Shown one piece after another: positions 8,471-20,900 of a stretch of 64,000 nt of DNA. The notes under the pieces are model-generated. The model was not told the origin of the DNA. It saw only the letters and a list, made by a program, of their open reading frames with translations, and did not search any database. Made by a program: the position numbers and the translations under genes. Each line of letters starts with the position of its first letter. The first letter of the stretch is position 1. Origin of the DNA: Bugula neritina (Eukaryota; Bryozoa; Gymnolaemata; Cheilostomatida; Bugulidae); contig OZ037769.1 in the NCBI GenBank assembly GCA_964035545.1, positions 13,444,633 to 13,508,632 of the forward strand, given 5' to 3'.

Positions 8471-11400
8471 CTGGTAAGAAAAATCATGAACTTTTAGCTA
8501 TAGTCTGCTATAATTGGCTGTTTTAGTTGTATATACAAACTGATTGTCTATATCAGGGAGTTATGCAACCGAGAGCCAATTTGTAAAATTTAGCTTGGAC
8601 TGGGGCCACAACATCAGTGTTTTCAAATTACTTTATTCTAAATTCCCATGAATCATTATACAATGAAGGCTGCATGTTGTGTAGCATGTATATAAATAAA
8701 GCATATGAAATATTATTTTCCGCTCTAATTTATATAAGTGAGAAAAATTATTTTTTATTTTTTATACTTTGATTGAGGGCTACATAAATTTATGCTGGGG
8801 GCGGCATCCGACCCTGGGGTCGCCTGTTGGACACCCCTGGTCTCTATAATAATAACTATTTTTATTTATATAATTTTTAGCAGTTTACTTTATTTAATGA
8901 GTTGTGTAAACTTTATGCTTTATTGTGTTTTATTACAATAGCTAGTATACACAATACCACTAAGGCAGTCTTCATCGTTGATAGTACAGTACTCAACTTC
9001 TTCAGAGGTGGCGCCATCTGTGCTGGCATGGTGGAGTTTGTCCTCAAATTTAAGATTGCCTCCTGCTGTCATTGCGCAATACCCACCGCTTTTTCCTTCC
9101 TTTGTTTTTGCATAGAATACATTATCATCTAGAAAAGAGTTATTATTGGATTAAGTTGTGATTTATTCAAATAAGACAGTAAAAAGAAACAAGAAGCTGG
9201 CATTATAAGTTGAGCCCCATAGGAAGTTGGTGGGCGTGGCTTATAGGAGAAGTAAAATAAACCAGCTATAAATTAGAATTTATTTATAAAGCAAAATTCA
9301 ATTTTAAAATTACAACGTTAAAACTGGAAAAATATCTAAAATTTATTATTCACAATATTGGTATGGTAAGTAAAGTTGGAAGCTTATACTAGATAAAGTA
9401 AAAAAGCATAATATTTGTGATTACAAAAATGTATGAAACAAATTGAAGGCTTAACTGAAGCATATTTTGTGGCAGCTGCAACAGAACGTAAATTTCTTTT
9501 TTGCTTAACCTACAAGCTTTTAAATTTTAATTGCATTCTTAAATGTAGAGTTACCATGTAAATTATCTATAGGGCAGACAACTTAATTCATAATAGCCAC
9601 ATACATAGTTGAAACTATAAATTTATATTCTATTATAGTCAGTTTCGTAAAAGGTATACCTGGGTTGGATGATTCATTTGCCTGAGTGTTTGACCTACAA
9701 AGTTATTAAAGATCTTCAAATGATTAAAATACAAATGAATAAAATTAGGTCAAATAGTTGCAGTGTGTTACTCATGTTAAGTCAATGCCTAATAAAGTTA
9801 ATTCAAGTTACGTGGTCAAATCAAACAAAATTTTGAGTGAAGCACAAATCAAGCCAGTATCATAAATTTGAGTCAAATCAATTCAAGTTGACTAAAATAT
9901 GCATTAACTATAAATTAGTAAATATTGCTTTATTAAAAAGTTGCATAACATTTTGAATAGTTGCACAACTTAGAATTTGAATAAAAATGAATTTTCATCT
10001 TCAAGTATGTTTGTTTTAAACTTATTATTCAATGATAGTGAAATACAATCTCATGACACTAGCCAATGAATTTCTCTAACAGAATTAGGATTATAATGTG
10101 TTTGTTTAAATAATTTTGACTAAAAAAATTGAAATCCTGTTAAAATTGTTTAACTAATGAAAATTGCATATTGTAAACATACATATATACATACATACAT
10201 ACATATTTAGTACTGCATATAGTGTATATTTACATGTATATTACTTACCTCTTATATACGTACACAATTCACAATAACTATTTATATTATATTAATAATG
10301 CATAGTAAATACAAATTACATGCGCATTGCTTCATAATAAAACATATTATATACATATTACTGCATACATTATACATATATTATTACATTCATATTATAT
10401 ACACGTTACATATTATACATAATACAGCATATATCACATACATAATACAGCACATTACATACATATTACTGCAGATATTACAAACATATTACATGTATAT
10501 TACATATATATTACATGTATATTACATCTATATTACATCTATATTACATATATATTATATACATATTGCATATATATTACATATATATTATATACATATT
10601 GCATATATATTACATATATATTACATACATATTATTGTTGCACAGTTTATTTAATTCACTCAACTCACATTTTCTTCCTTCTCAGATAAAAGATAACAAC
10701 AGCTATGATCACCACCGCCACTACCACCAATAATGAAGTGCTAATTATAACACTTGCTTCCAGGCGCGTCAGTCTTGCAGCAAGTGGATTACCTTCTGAA
10801 AAAGTTGTAAAAATGATACGACAGTGATATATCACCATCAGCCTAATATTTTCATGTTGTTCAGAACATAATATTAAGTTAATTTCTAGTATATATATAG
10901 CAAACATGTATATATAACAGTATATTGCTAAATATAGGCCTATAGCAATTACTGCTAAATATGCAGCAGCATTACTAGCACCAAGAGATTTTAGTTGGTA
11001 GACAATTTTTTAGATGATTCACTATTAAAGTTGACACATAAAACAGCATTTAAAAACTTTTCGATGATGTTTAAAATTTCACCACTTTCTTCAATTTGAA
11101 AATGTGTTTTAAAAAAAATACTATTTTTATTAGTCATAAACAATGTAATATCTGTATTCAAACAAAATATGATATTTTTTTAAGCAAGTGCTAAAACTAA
11201 TATAACTTCTTCATTCTTTAGAGAAATTTTTTAAATTTAATTAGCATTATAATATTTAATTGTTTCATAATTTATTCTATAACTACATACAAATGATAGC
11301 TTATAGCTAAAATAAGCATAGTATTACATTTTACTTAAAAACACAACAATTTGCCATCACAAAATGATTATTTTTTCTTTCATAATATTTGAAGTGTATG

Positions 11401-14400
11401 GACAACATATCAGGGTTGGGGTAATTGTAATTTGTAATTGTAGTTGGTTGTAATTAATTACATTTTTTAAGTAATTGGATGTAATTTTTAATTTATGTAT
11501 ACAGATTTAATTGTAACTGTAATTAATTACAAATCTAATGTAATTGATTTTTACAATTACTTTATAATTACATGTCAATTACTTCAAACTTTTAAACCCT
11601 AAAAATTTCACACTTTTCCTACCTTGTCTACTGTTAAATAAAAAGTTCAGATTAATTCAATGTGGTAGAGTATCACTGTTGAGAACAAAGGAAGTCAAAA
11701 TTGCCCCTGGATCCTATGGAAGTGAAAATGCTAACTTCTACTTATCCCTTGTGAGAACAAAAGTAATTGTAATTGTAATTAATTACATCAGCGTGTAACT
11801 TTAATTGTAAATAATTACATTACTTCTTAACTGTAATTATAATTGTAGCCTAGTTGTAATTGACAAATCTCCATGTAATTGTAATTGTAATTAATTACAT
11901 TCACATGTAATAGACCCCAACCCTGCAACATACAATCATATATATAATCATTTTCTGCCCCTTTATACTTGTACTAATACTAGCTAGTCACCCTCATTAA
12001 GTATTTACACCTTTATAGGCTGCTTAAACAGCAAGTTACTCTTGGCTCAAATGTAAACAGGAAGTGGCAAAACACTACGCTGACCAGCAGCAGTGGAGGC
12101 AGTCATGATCTATAGGGGTCAGAGCCCTAGGTTTTATCTCCAGTAAAGGCCATTAGTGATGTTAGTTTTGCCCATGTGCCACATATGAATAAGTCTATCA
12201 AGAACTCTTGCATGGACTCTTTATAAGCTGATATAAGTTAAATAAAGCAGCTTGACTGGAAGTGGTAAAGATGAGTTACCTTCCTTAGCTGTGATGGAAG
12301 TCAGCTTTGTTGTCTGACTGTTATTTGATGAGTTAGTAGAAGGACTTGTAGCTGTAGTTGTTGTAGGTGTGGTAGCAATAGTAGATGCTGTAATCATATA
12401 GGGGTAGATGTAAATGTGGGAGTAGTGAATAAATTTTACACTGAAATATATGTAAAGGCTTAATAAAACATAATATTTGCATTGCATTAAGTGCCATTTT
12501 ATCAACTATGAAGTTGAAACACGATCTATATTATAATAAGATACTTATAGTTAAATTTTATTTTCTTGCTTACTTAACCATAAATAAACTATCAGTTGTG
12601 TGTAAATACTAATAGGCTGTAAGATTACACTTGATTATATTAAAAGAAAAATCGATCTGAATAATCTTGATAAAATAATTGACAGTCTTTGCATGGCTAG
12701 CAGTAAACCTCTAACACTACTAACCTGCATACTTGAATAAAAACCCTCTATGTTGGCCACTGTTATCAGAATAAAACTGTATAGATATACTAAAACTACT
12801 GGATGCCGTGAACGACCTCCACGTCTGTAGGTAACTGCTTGCGTTCTGGTTTTGGCAGATTTTAGAAGAAGCAGCTCCTGTTATTATGACATAATCATAA
12901 CATCGTGCATATTCTTCCAGATTCAGATCCACAAAGTAAATGTCTACTGTCACAACGTTGGTAAATGTTAGTGTTGAGTTAGTTTTTGATCTGTAATCAA
13001 GTTGACCATAGCCTGAGTGACTAACCACATAGCCTGAGGGCTTACGTCTGGCATCCACCTCTATCGGTTGTGGTGAACTTTCTGCGTCTATTACACTGGC
13101 CACTAAAGAAATATGCTTTTGCACATTAACATGGTGAAAAAATTGCATTGAGCCCATAAATATCAACTCTTATTCCGACCAATAAAAATAAAGCTTTATG
13201 CAGGAAAATTTTATGCCAAAAATATCGCAATTTAATTAAAATTAAAAATCTTATTTTATTGGGTTTTCTATTTGATAACTGTTTTTTTCAAAACTTCTTC
13301 CCTGCTTGTGTGAGAAATATATTTAGATTAGTGAATCTGATTGATTTGGATTATTTTAGTTGCTAGAAAAAATAGTTAGGAGCCTCTCGGGCCCGCATTT
13401 AATTAAAACCAAGTAAAGTATAGTGACTTTATAAGTTTTACTTTAAAATAAATTATATTAGAACTAATTTATATTTAGTTAGATTTGCCAAAATGCTTTA
13501 ACTCCATCTTTTTTTCTTTAAAGCAACAGTCTATCTTTGCACTTTAAAAATAACCGTGTGGCATTGGCCAAAGTAGCATAAGATTGAAATGTTTAATCAA
13601 TTGTAATATAAAATGAATAGTTCATTTTGGCATACCTTTTAATTAAAATAACGCTAGTATCCATATTACTGTTTTTTATTATTATTCCGAAATTGGTATA
13701 AAGCAATTTCATGAAAATAAAGTGAGCTAATTCATTGGTCAGCCCCATTAGGCTACGCCTAGAGAATCAGAAAGCGCCCTAAGTAGTCACAGTGCAAATA
13801 TTTGGACCTAGTGGTTTTGTGCAATGCAATGCAATTTGGTCTAATTAAATTTTCGACTGAAAATTGTGAAGGTATAAACGAAACTTTGGGCTTTACTAGA
13901 AATAGTTCTGCTCAAGTCTAGCATATGCCTTGCTTGATGTTACTGCTTCATACTCACCTCTATAGGTGATATTAAACCTATCAGCAATTCTCATGTAGTC
14001 CGAATAAAAGTGCACATCTAGTGACGTCTTTCTTCTCAAGTAAACGGATGTATTGTTCTGTGGGGCCGGGTCACAAATGCTGGTATTTGAACCATCTACC
14101 TCAATATAGGAATTCCCAGTTTTACAGTTGGAAACTCCACTTACACAATCATACATGTATTGGCAAGACAGAGTGAATGTTTCCACTTTGAGTTCGAACC
14201 AGGAATATTCTGGAATACCAGTAAGTGTCAGCGTGCAGTTGACTTTCTGTGCTGACTGAATTTGTGGACTGATTATGCTACCTTCAGTACCGGCTTCAAC
14301 CACCTGTGGTGATGTGTCACACATTGTATATGAAGCACCTGAAATCAAACATCGCGTGGGAGTCTTAATAAGACAAAGAGGGATTAGAAATATCAAAGGT

Positions 14401-15214
14401 ATCTATATGACACAGCTGACAAATAAAAAGTATACATTATAAACCATGTCAGTCATTTTACCATATTACGGTACAGCAGAGATAGAGAAGCTTCAATTGC
14501 TTGAGTCGTTTAATTAACTCTATGAATTTTGATTTTGGAGATCAGACTGAAGTTCTATGGAGAACATTACTTCTTTTAGTTATTTATATCATCCAAAACA
14601 CAGGCTTTTCCGCAACTTTTTAGACACTAATTAGACTACAATTTTCACTATATGCATCTAACTCAAAGTGTTACATGACATTGTCTTCTCATGTAGAAGT
14701 AACTTGTAACGTCAAAACCTGTTTTTTGAAAACACATAAATTAAATGCCTGCATGACCAAAGAGAAAAGAATTGCAACTTCTTATTAAATCTTTAAATAA
14801 CCACTTTTTTATAATGCATACATGCAAATTAGAAACACAATAGATAAGAAGCATGCAGACATTTATAAAACTTTTGCCCCCACTGAGATTTGAACCCGGG
14901 AAACTCTGGCTTGCAAGCAGGTATAATACTACCTTTACACCACAGGGACAGCTGGGTAAACTCAACACTACACATTCTTCTGGCAAAAAAGTTGCTCTAT
15001 TCATACACACTGCTTTAATTAAAGCTGAGTTATGAAATAGCAGAAATACAAATAATATATTTAAGATTATGTAATAAAACTAATATATCACTTGCTCAAC
15101 AAAATGCAGCTAACATATAAGAGTATCGTACATACCATTAACATAGCACTTCATTATATCCAGGACAAAGATGAAGACGATGGCAATCCTGTATGTGTTT
15201 TTGTATTCAGTCAT
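8244..15214 (-). CDS. CUB receptor gene G1: SP-CUB-CUB-stalk-TM-tyrosine-rich tail
   Basis: Eight-exon model on the minus strand: 15136-15214, 13958-14338, 12725-13102, 12280-12387, 10669-10795, 9662-9696, 8958-9128 and 8244-8470. Phases fit at every junction and the sum is 1506 nt (501 residues). The predicted protein is a single-pass type I membrane receptor. It has a signal peptide, two CUB domains (usually extracellular protein- or sugar-binding modules), a 36-residue Thr/Ser stalk, a membrane span (IISTSLLVVVAVVIIAVVIF) followed by RRKK, and a cytoplasmic tail of about 140 residues with NPGY, VYEIP, MYYVP and AYENN motifs. The ligand is unknown. The weakest junction is the donor at 8958. 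A 5' UTR exon is probable but not located. Paralogues G0 and G2 flank it. Confidence 0.72.
8554..8839. mobile_element. hAT-type MITE with 8-bp target duplication
   Basis: Begins CAGGGAGTTATGCAAC and ends (complement) CAGGGGTGTCCAACAG, both with the CAGGG start typical of hAT termini. Flanks are GTCTATAT and GTCTCTAT, 8-bp duplications differing at one base. No coding capacity. It lies in a G1 intron. Confidence 0.7.
8958..9128 (-). CDS. Cytoplasmic exon of G1
   Basis: Acceptor TTTTCTAG at 9129-9130. The open frame encodes NVFYAKTKEGKSGGYC and an acidic, His-containing continuation. The donor is uncertain: G|GTATTG at 8957 fits phase 1 but is weak. Confidence 0.45.
9662..9696 (-). CDS. 35-nt cytoplasmic micro-exon of G1
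   Basis: Between acceptor ACTTTGTAG and donor CAG|GTATAC. Length and phase (2 in, 1 out) fit exactly between the membrane exon and the next exon, giving MSNTQANESSNP. Chosen mainly because it repairs the phase, and G2 has an 83-nt exon in the same role. Confidence 0.5.
10160..10640. repeat. Degenerate ACATATATT-type simple repeat
   Basis: Repeated ACATATATTACAT and TATATACATATTGC units. The open frames across it are repeat artefacts. It lies immediately beyond the G1 transmembrane exon. Confidence 0.8.
10669..10795 (-). CDS. Transmembrane exon of G1
   Basis: 127 nt, phase 1 in and 2 out. Extracellular EGNPLAARLTRLEA, about 20 hydrophobic residues rich in Val and Ile, then YLRRKK as a stop-transfer signal. 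Donor AT|GTGAGT. Confidence 0.78.
11411..11925. mobile_element. hAT-type MITE rich in TAATTGTAATTG, 8-bp target duplication
   Basis: A 515-bp element with perfect terminal inverted repeats CAGGGTTGGGGT / ACCCCAACCCTG and flanking duplications CAACATAT / CAACATAC (11403-11410, 11926-11933). The interior is mostly repeated TAATTGTAATTAATTAC motifs. Non-coding, in the G1 intron between the membrane and stalk exons. Confidence 0.85.
12087..12230 (+). repeat. Degenerate SINE copy
   Basis: Contains AGGGGTCAGAGCCCTAGG, CCATTAGTGATGTTAG and GGACTCTTTATAAGC in the same order as the better SINE copies (such as 31474-31697, plus strand), with many changes. Confidence 0.4.
12280..12387 (-). CDS. Thr/Ser stalk exon of G1
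   Basis: 108 nt, phase 1-1. Encodes 36 residues rich in Thr, Ser, Asn and Ala (TTPTTTTATSPSTNSSNN), a likely O-glycosylated stalk. It is the positional counterpart of the 205-codon stalk exon in G2. Confidence 0.65.
12725..13102 (-). CDS. Second CUB exon of G1
   Basis: 378 nt, phase 1-1, acceptor TTTCTTTAG, donor CAG|GTTAGT. Starts VASVIDAESS and has GYVVSHSGYG, NSTLTFTN, the acidic-aromatic DIYFVDLNLE, the Cys pair CYDYVII/KIC and the ending GFLFKYAG. It matches the second CUB exon of G2 (VASVIDIGEL) in start, length class and phase. Confidence 0.83.
13958..14338 (-). CDS. First CUB exon of G1
   Basis: 381 nt, phase 1-1, between TTTCAG and GAG|GTGAGT. Encodes SYTMCDTSPQVVEAG, a conserved hydrophobic/acidic CUB core, extra cysteines (YDCVSGVSNCKTG) and the ending DRFNITYRG. 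Duplicated partner of the G0 exon 2094-2474. Confidence 0.85.
14862..14945 (-). repeat. tRNA-derived repeat in G1 intron
   Basis: Segmental-duplication partner of 3020-3103. On the minus strand it has CCTGCTTGCAAGCCAGAG, GGGTTCAAATC and CAGTGGGGGCA, closer to an intact tRNA-like unit than the 3-kb copy. Confidence 0.5.
15136..15214 (-). CDS. Signal-peptide exon of G1
   Basis: 79 nt from ATG 15214 to donor G|GTATGT, phase 1. MTEYKNTYR then the hydrophobic IAIVFIFVLDIM and a Cys. Same start and phase as the G0 exon at 3290-3368. Confidence 0.7.
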
Positions 15215-15979
15215 TGTGCTATTTTGAAAATACCCTAAAACACCAAATTACGCAAATCAACTACTTTGATACAAAGAGCTTTATCAGAATATCTACGGTA
15301 AAGAGAAGGAAAGGGAGGGGGGAGGGGTTGGCAACCAGAGTAGAAATCTTACTTTTGCAAAACTGAAAGTGCAGCTTTTTTGTCATTCCTATTCTAGTTT
15401 ATTTATGTAACGAATTTAGCAATCTCTCAATCAATAATTCCTAAATGCTGAAATGCTTTTACAGCTATTGTGCTGCGATGGCCACATTCTGACAATAGAA
15501 TTTTCATTTTGACTTGAGCTTTCATAGAAAGCCTGCATCATTAACTTGTGAACCAAAAGCCTAAAATTTTGTTATTTATGTAAAGTTCGTAATACAAAAT
15601 TTACAAAATCTTTCAGCAAAATAATAAAATCATATAGGCGTATAGCATGATATAGAATAAAATTTTAGCGTCCCACCTTTGACTCCTTGCGCTTCTTTTA
15701 TTCAACACAGAAGATTAAATGCAGTTTTTTATTAAGTTTTGCTACATCAGTTCCTCTTAGCGTAAGTGTGTAACTAGGTCCATATGTTATCCGGCAGCAA
15801 TAGGTAAGCAGCATAGCCTAGTTGAATCAATAGAAGGAACTAGTTTCTCAACTTCCTTTGTGCTTGCAAAGAAATAGTCCGGTGTAAATTTGTATTAGTC
15901 TGAATTATAATAGAATGGAATTTCCACATTGAATAGAATTACTAGTTAACGTATTATTAACCAATAACCTATTTGTTTA

Positions 15980-16196
15980 AACTCATGTGAGTTTATAGTC
16001 ATCATATTCTATAATCAATAATGTTCTAATAAGCAGGACTTTTTAGTGGGCTAATGGACTTGTTTTCATGGTGGCAAAAGAGTATCTATCATTAAATGTT
16101 TTTGCTAACAGCACCTATGGCTTTACAGAGATTCAACTACTAATTTTGTGTCTACTTTAAGCCAGTACTCTAACTCCTAGATCACCTGCTCCCCTA
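15980..16196 (-). repeat. tRNA-derived SINE, copy 3
   Basis: Partner of the 4148-4345 copy within the segmental duplication. Same tail (CTATAAACTCACATGAG) and degraded tRNA-like head. Confidence 0.55.
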
Positions 16197-17931
16197 GTCC
16201 CTAATGGCCTCAACCGATAAAATAATGTGAAATAAGACAACTAATAATAAACTGTTGGAAACTCCAAAGTTGATCTCTATGCTAATAATATGAAATACTT
16301 TACTTTGCACAAAATGCTAGTTGCTGGCTTTGCTTCATTTACTTTGAAATATGTCGTTTGTCAACAAGAGATAACTTATAATTTGCACCAAGTATAATAT
16401 AGTGTGTCCCATGACAGTGCATTTTATTTTTAACTCATAGATATTATATGTCATAGCAAATCGATATGTGCAGTCTGTAAAAACAGCTAATTCCATGATT
16501 TCAAATCCATTTGAAGGATTAGGGAAGACAACTTCTAATAACACTAAAATAATATGATCAGTACAAAAATTTGCCTCCAACAACTAAAAATTGATGTCGT
16601 ATTTTAAAAAAAAATCTGGGTAAAAAAATGAATAATTAAATATTTTTTGGACATACAAAAAAGTAGTTGTAGTTTGATTATTCAGCTGTAATGCAAAGAC
16701 TTGGGTAGCAAATTTTAAAAGTTTACAGAGCTAAAGGCTGCAGTTGGTTGCCGATTTTTTTCAATGTGATTTATTCAGATATTTTCTGAAAACTTTAAAG
16801 TATAAAAAAACTTAAAACAATTAATTGAAGTGGGCATTTTTAATAGTTTTGTTATTCAGTGTTGACACTGTGTTGCAAAATACATAATATATTTATATGC
16901 TGAAAATACATGGGAATAAATCTTGAACAAGCCAATAATTTAGCAGTAGGAGTTATGTTTTCTTGTTATCAGACTGTATTATAAAAATTGTCGTAGATTC
17001 ATACCAGTAACTGAAAGCAAACATAAACACTAGAATAACTAGATAAATACCAACATTTTTCTTACCAACACATTAATTTATTTGTTTTCAGTATACAAAA
17101 TTCAAAATTAGATTGCAACATTAAGGTATATAATTAAAAATATTGAAACCTTTAAGTAAATTAAATTTATAATAGCAAAGATTTGAACGAAGCAAAATAC
17201 AGCAAGCATATGAGATTTAAAAACAAAATAAAAATTTAAACAAATAACTAAAATATAGAACAAGAATGACTAAATTAAAATAGAAAAATATTACGGAGAT
17301 TACATTTGAATGACTATTTTTTTAAAACATGTATTCTGAAAAAATGAAGATGAAAATTGTTAAAGTCAGTTTGCTATTATTGTTATCCAAGTTGGGCATG
17401 TACACACACAAACACCGGTTTTTTTCGTACTATAAATGCTTACTTATTTCCTAATTTTGCTTTCATTAAAAGCTGCTATCACTTCTACTCTGATAGATTA
17501 ACTAACCATTATGAAACATTTAAAGAAGATGTTTTTTAAATGCAAAACATCTTCACGTTAGAAATATCAAATTAGTTTAAAAATAATCTCCTGTCATACT
17601 GCTATAACAAATATTAAATGCAGTGCTTTTACAAAATATTAATTTAATTTTTTATAATAATAAATATTATTACAATTATTACAAACATAGCTTTGACTTA
17701 GTCACCGTGCAGATTGAATTCCATCGACTGATTATGAAAAGTTTTACTTTGTAACAACTTCAACTTAAATTAATGCTAATGGCTTGTTAGACCTACATGT
17801 ATACAACTGCTAAGTTGAGAAACTCAGAGACTAAGATGTCAAAGTCACATTGTCTCTGTTATAGATTATCACAAATCTAAAGGAAAGGGGGTTGGAATTT
17901 GTGAAGGGGAGTTCAAGAGGTGTACACTGTA

Positions 17932-17950
17932 TTAGCTCTCAATGTCGGTG
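17932..17950 (-). CDS. Possible terminal exon of G2
   Basis: After acceptor TTATTTTACAG a phase-2 continuation gives STDIES and TAA. Very short and supported only by phase and the acceptor. Confidence 0.4.
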
Positions 17951-20900
17951 CTGTAAAATAAACAAACAGTGCTATAGTGAATCAACATAACAAAACAAAT
18001 GAGTACTTTTTATAAAAGATAATATCAATTGAAGCACAATTTTTGCGTCCAACTCAGTATTCTACTTAACCTGTACCAGAAGTTCTGAATTAATATTTTA
18101 CATGTTTATTTGTATTGGCTATATATACAAGCAAAGACGACATAATCTATTGTATATCAGATGTAACAATGAAAACGTGCCTAACAAACATTAAATATAT
18201 GCAGACACATGAATTTATTACTGTGTTCCCTTACCTATTTTTTAGTGGAATGTTATGATCCCCTTCCGTTGCTGAGGATTTAGGTGCGAATGTGGTGCTG
18301 AGGCTACCAGGCTGAGGTGAGTCATAGTAAGGGGGTGTGTCATCAGTAGCTACTAGCTTGTAGTCAGCATCTATAGAAGTGAACATAGCAGATGTTAAGG
18401 CAATATGTTACTCTTTTAAACTACTAATAGAACTTAGGAATATAGTTTAGAAACTATTTAGCAATGGTAATATATACATCAACTCGCCTTCCAGCTTGCT
18501 CTCAGTCTAAATATTTAAATTATTCATCTTTGAAAGTGTAATCAAAACAGTTTACATAAACTTTCCATTTTAAGCCTAATTTTCAAATAGTTTTTAAAAA
18601 TGTTATCCGGGGATATAGGAATTGTCTGCTCTTTATTACTGAATATCTGCTTATTATGCAAGCTTTACTCAACTGTATCAAAAGTGTGGTAGCTTAGCTT
18701 TTACAAAAGCATCTCCTAACACTAATTTTATAGAAAACCTTAAGCTTCCTATTGTTTCATACCACTTTGTGCTTACAACTTAAAACCTTCTAGTAAATTC
18801 GAACCAGCGAGTATATAAAGCAATACGAATCTGCAGAAAGTTTTACACTGTCTGTACAGGAAACATAAACCTGTACATAGAGAAAAAGCAGACGTAAAAT
18901 ATCTTACTTGCAAGAGAAGAGGGTCTGCTTGGATCTTCTGGACCGGAGATTTTAGCCTCCTTGTTTACTGAAGACTTTTCACTGTTTGAACTAAAAGCAA
19001 GGAATAAAATTATTTTTTTAAATGTAATTAGTTTAAAAATTTGCCCTCACAACAGACCACAAAATATTTCAAGAAATTCTATAGTTCATCAGTTTCCAAA
19101 GCTAAAGATTTTTTTATTTCGTTACAGATCTTCATACATGATGCAGTATAGTTCAACTTGGGTCATGACATGAAAAAATCTTTAAATATGGTCTAAATAA
19201 GGTTTTCAAAGAGAAGACAACTCCTATAGCTGCTAAAAAGAATTTTATGCACACCTTTTCCTTCTCTTTACCACAACCACAGCAATAATAACGATGAAGA
19301 TAAGCATCATTGCGGCACCTCCAGCCCCCATCACCATGAACAGCTTTTTCTTGTCACCAGAAAAGATGTTTGTCTTCTCTTTCTTTATTTGTTCAGAATT
19401 TTCTGCACCTAAAAGTAAAGGCAAACACATATTGCTAAATTACATATTTTAGTTCTTTAGTCCCAGTTAGTTTTAAGCATTTTCAAATAAATAACTTCAA
19501 TTTTTAATTGAAAATTTAACTAAGAAGTTTTAGTATAACATATAGTATTGTTTACGCATTAAACATTTGATGTTTTGTCAAACATATAAACTATAAACTT
19601 ACTCTCAAAATCTATATACATGACTTTAACATCAATTTCTCCCACCACACCTCTATCTCATGAATAGATTACTCTCTCTTGAGCTCAAACAACTTACCTG
19701 GTAACTCAAAAGAGGCATCTTCTGTTGAGAATGACCTCATGGTGGTTGTGGCAGGAACTTTGACAGCAATTCTGTGAGTTGGCGCGGCAGCAAATAACCG
19801 TCTTACAGTTGACGATACTGGACTTGCTGGCGGAGTGACGGGAGATGTTGGTGGCAAGTTTATCTCTCCGTGAGGCTGCGTGTTCAGAGAGCTAGTTTTG
19901 TCTGTAGATATTGGTGAACCTGAAGCATGTGTAGTTTTTACCGTAGTTGGAGATTTAGTGGTGCTTGCTGTAGTTTGTCTAGCTGTGCTGGTAGTTGGCC
20001 TAGATGTGGTGGTTGTGGTGGTTGTAGTGGATGTAGTGGTTGTGGTGGTTGTTGGTCCAACTGTTGTTTTGGGGGGCTGTGCTGTTGCCATGGTTGTTGT
20101 TGTGGAGCGCATTGTTGTGGTTGGCCTAGCTGTGGTGGTTGTGGTGGAGGTGGTTGTTGGCTGAGCAGTGGTGGGTGGTTGTGTTGTAGTAGTGGGTTCA
20201 GTTGTTGTTACTTGCTTTGTAGTAGGAATATTTTGTGTAGACTGTACAGATGCTGACTGAGTTGTCTGGACAATGTTTCCTTGTGTACCAGTTGTCACAG
20301 CCGGGTACAACACTAAGCAAAACAACAAAAATTTTGTAAGCAACATGTTTCCAGAATGTAATTGTGATTACCAGCTATATTTATGAATGTATGTCAGTGA
20401 AGTGTAACTAAAATAGAGATTAAAGAGCAGTAGACCTGCAAAGTAAATTATTGTCAAAACTTTTTGCTGCGTTTATTGTTTAGATTTAAATGTTACTTGT
20501 GATCCCATTGCAACACATTTTTAAGGAGATAACAGTTTTGAAGTGAGGTTGCATGAAATATAATAAGGCAATATCAATATTCCATTTAAACTTGTTTCAA
20601 CTAAAGACATTTCACACAATTTGATACAAAAACAGTAGACTGCATTTCATCAGTAAAAAGTTAGAAAAATATGAAAGTAAAATTTTGTGTAATGTTATAG
20701 CATTGCAAACAACATCCGATAAGTTAACTTATTTTGAATATCTTACTTCTGTATTGAAATCTGAAGCCATCACTGTGCTGCGTAGAGGAAGTAACAAGCT
20801 GGAAGGAGATTTCCTTGTTGGCAGTTGTGAAGGGCACCCAGTTATCTAAGTAGCGCACTGTAGACTGCATGTCACCACACACTTTGGTCACCTGCTCTCC

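Larger units (their letters stand above)
13958..17476. repeat. Segmental duplication, copy 2
   Basis: Partner of 2094-5453, in the same orientation, about 11.9 kb away. Coding exons and non-coding stretches match at high identity with small indels. The unit contains the first two coding exons of gene G1. Confidence 0.85.

Noticed and set aside
10298-10733. Plus-strand Tyr/Ile-rich open frames
   Set aside because: Low-complexity ACATATATT repeat without codon-like structure.
19880-20256. Plus-strand Val-rich and Cys/Gly-rich open frames
   Set aside because: They are the reverse complement of the Thr-rich stalk exon of G2; repeat composition keeps all frames open.
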